Assembly: GCA_030148365.1 (NCBI GenBank)
Contig: JASBTO010000200.1
Location: forward strand, 1-12,366
Length of the DNA stretch: 12,366 bases
Direction of reading: 5' to 3'
Source: Kangiellaceae bacterium
GTDB taxonomy: Bacteria; Pseudomonadota; Gammaproteobacteria; Enterobacterales; Kangiellaceae
Part shown: in pieces, positions 11,634 to 12,366 of the stretch
Layout: every line of letters starts with the position of its first letter
Numbering within the stretch: the stretch's first letter is position 1
Position numbers and translations under genes: made by a program
The notes under the pieces: model-generated
The model's input: the letters and a program-made list of their open reading frames with translations, nothing else
What the model was told of the DNA's origin: nothing
The model's database searches: none

Positions 11634-12366
11634 TTACTGAATGCTGCCAGCGGATTCAAAACTGATCCCCCGCGGGATCATGCCCGCCAGACCACTGCCA
11701 TCGGCAAAGTCCAGGTGCATCCATACCAGCTCAGCCCTGCCCATCAGGTTGGCTTCCGGCACGAAGCCCCAACCTCGGCTGTCGTTACTGTTGTCCCGGT
11801 TGTCACCCATCATGAAATAGTGACCTTCCGGCACCGTCCACTGGCGTGCCCTGCGGTCGGGAAATTGCGGATTGATCAGTATACGATGATTGGCTGCACC
11901 CAGACGCTCGTCAAATACCCGTCCTGAGTAATCGTCGGTGTCTTCATCAATATTGGCCTCTCGGTTCACCTTGATGACTTCCGGACAGTTCCCGTCTGCC
12001 GGGCCCGGACATGCCGGCTTGATGTAAATGGTCTTGTCCTTGTAGGCAATGGTATCTCCCGGCAGTCCTACTACCCGCTTGATGAACGGGGTTCGGTTAT
12101 CACCGGGCCAGCGGAAGACTACGACTTCACCGCGCTGCGGGGTGCCGATCTCGATAAACCGGGTATTGACCACCGGCAAACGCACGCCGTAGGCAAACTT
12201 GTTGACCAGAATGAAGTCGCCTTCCAGCAAGGTCGGGATCATGGAACCTGACGGGATCCGGAACGGCTCGTACAAAAACGAGCGAAGCAACAGCACACCG
12301 AGAATGATGGGGAAAAAGGATTTGGAGTAATCGACCAGGATCGGGTCTTTGACTTTCTTGTCGCCG
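11634..12366 (-). CDS. lepB: Signal peptidase I (5' end outside window)
   Basis: The frame stays open to the right edge, giving 243 codons; the N-terminal start and probably the first membrane helix lie outside. LepB removes signal peptides from proteins leaving through Sec and Tat. Visible are a cytoplasmic DKKVKDP segment, a membrane helix (about residues 17-31), and the periplasmic catalytic domain. The nucleophile Ser41 is in IPSGSMIPTLL and the general-base Lys96 in FIKRVVG, 55 residues apart as in E. coli LepB. The box GDNRDNSNDSRGWGFV is at 188-202. A GTG at 12296 is only an internal codon, because the conserved sequence continues upstream of it. This protein probably processes the exported products encoded at left (M28, M36, DUF6265); the lipoprotein would need LspA. 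lepA commonly lies next upstream. Confidence 0.96.
   Translation of the reverse strand, partial: GDKKVKDPILVDYSKSFFPIILGVLLLRSFLYEPFRIPSGSMIPTLLEGDFILVNKFAYGVRLPVVNTRFIEIGTPQRGEVVVFRWPGDNRTPFIKRVVGLPGDTIAYKDKTIYIKPACPGPADGNCPEVIKVNREANIDEDTDDYSGRVFDERLGAANHRILINPQFPDRRARQWTVPEGHYFMMGDNRDNSNDSRGWGFVPEANLMGRAELVWMHLDFADGSGLAGMIPRGISFESAGSIQ

Noticed and set aside
11618..11647. GCAGC/GCTGC stem at the end of lepB with TTTTT about ten bases later, considered as an attenuator before DUF4845
   Set aside because: The stem is five pairs with a nine-base loop and the T-run is not adjacent, so it does not fit an intrinsic terminator.
12297..12366. GTG at 12296 as the start of lepB
   Set aside because: The frame continues upstream with conserved LepB sequence (DPI-VDYSKSFFP), so the true start lies beyond the right edge.
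1..12366. CRISPR array, tRNA/rRNA gene, insertion sequence, toxin-antitoxin or phage-defence genes
   Set aside because: I found no repeat-spacer pattern, RNA gene signature, transposase or defence-protein motif on either strand.

Overview
The window looks like chromosomal DNA from a gammaproteobacterium, moderately GC-rich by eye. Two things point there. The right part carries the conserved order lepB - DUF4845 - rnc - era - recO - pdxJ - acpS on the minus strand. The secreted protease in the middle ends in a GlyGly-CTERM-type tail, a sorting signal known mainly from gammaproteobacteria with a type II secretion system. I cannot assign a genus. DUF4845 between lepB and rnc argues against an enteric, because E. 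coli has lepB next to rnc.

Right part (about 7726-12366, minus strand): a compact housekeeping operon. lepB enters from the right edge with its N-terminus outside the window. It is followed by a DUF4845 membrane protein, RNase III (rnc), the GTPase Era, RecO, pyridoxine 5'-phosphate synthase (pdxJ) and holo-ACP synthase (acpS). Gaps are short, and rnc/era and pdxJ/acpS overlap by 11 and 10 bases. The products cover signal-peptide cleavage, RNA processing, ribosome assembly, recombination repair, vitamin B6 synthesis and ACP activation. A hairpin at 7698-7719 sits between acpS and the convergent protease gene.

Middle (about 3392-7676): on the plus strand are a short-chain dehydrogenase of the HSDL2 type and a 981-residue secreted M36 (fungalysin-type) metalloprotease. 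The protease has a propeptide, a PA domain inserted into the catalytic domain, a PKD-like domain and the GlyGly-CTERM tail. Divergent to them is a probable 47-residue single-span membrane protein with a good sigma70-like promoter.

Left part (1-3131, minus strand): a tight three-gene unit encodes a secreted M28/PGCP-like peptidase, a crotonase-fold enzyme whose active site fits an enoyl-CoA isomerase better than a hydratase, and a secreted DUF6265 protein. Beyond it is the N-terminal half of a GTG-initiated lipoprotein that leaves the left edge. The two exported peptidases (M36 endopeptidase, M28 exopeptidase) lie about 1.6 kb apart and could act in sequence on external protein, but nothing in the sequence proves this.

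I see no tRNA, rRNA, CRISPR array, insertion sequence, phage gene or recognisable defence system. Most of the window is ordinary. The protease architecture, the small membrane protein and the crotonase active site deserve the second look.
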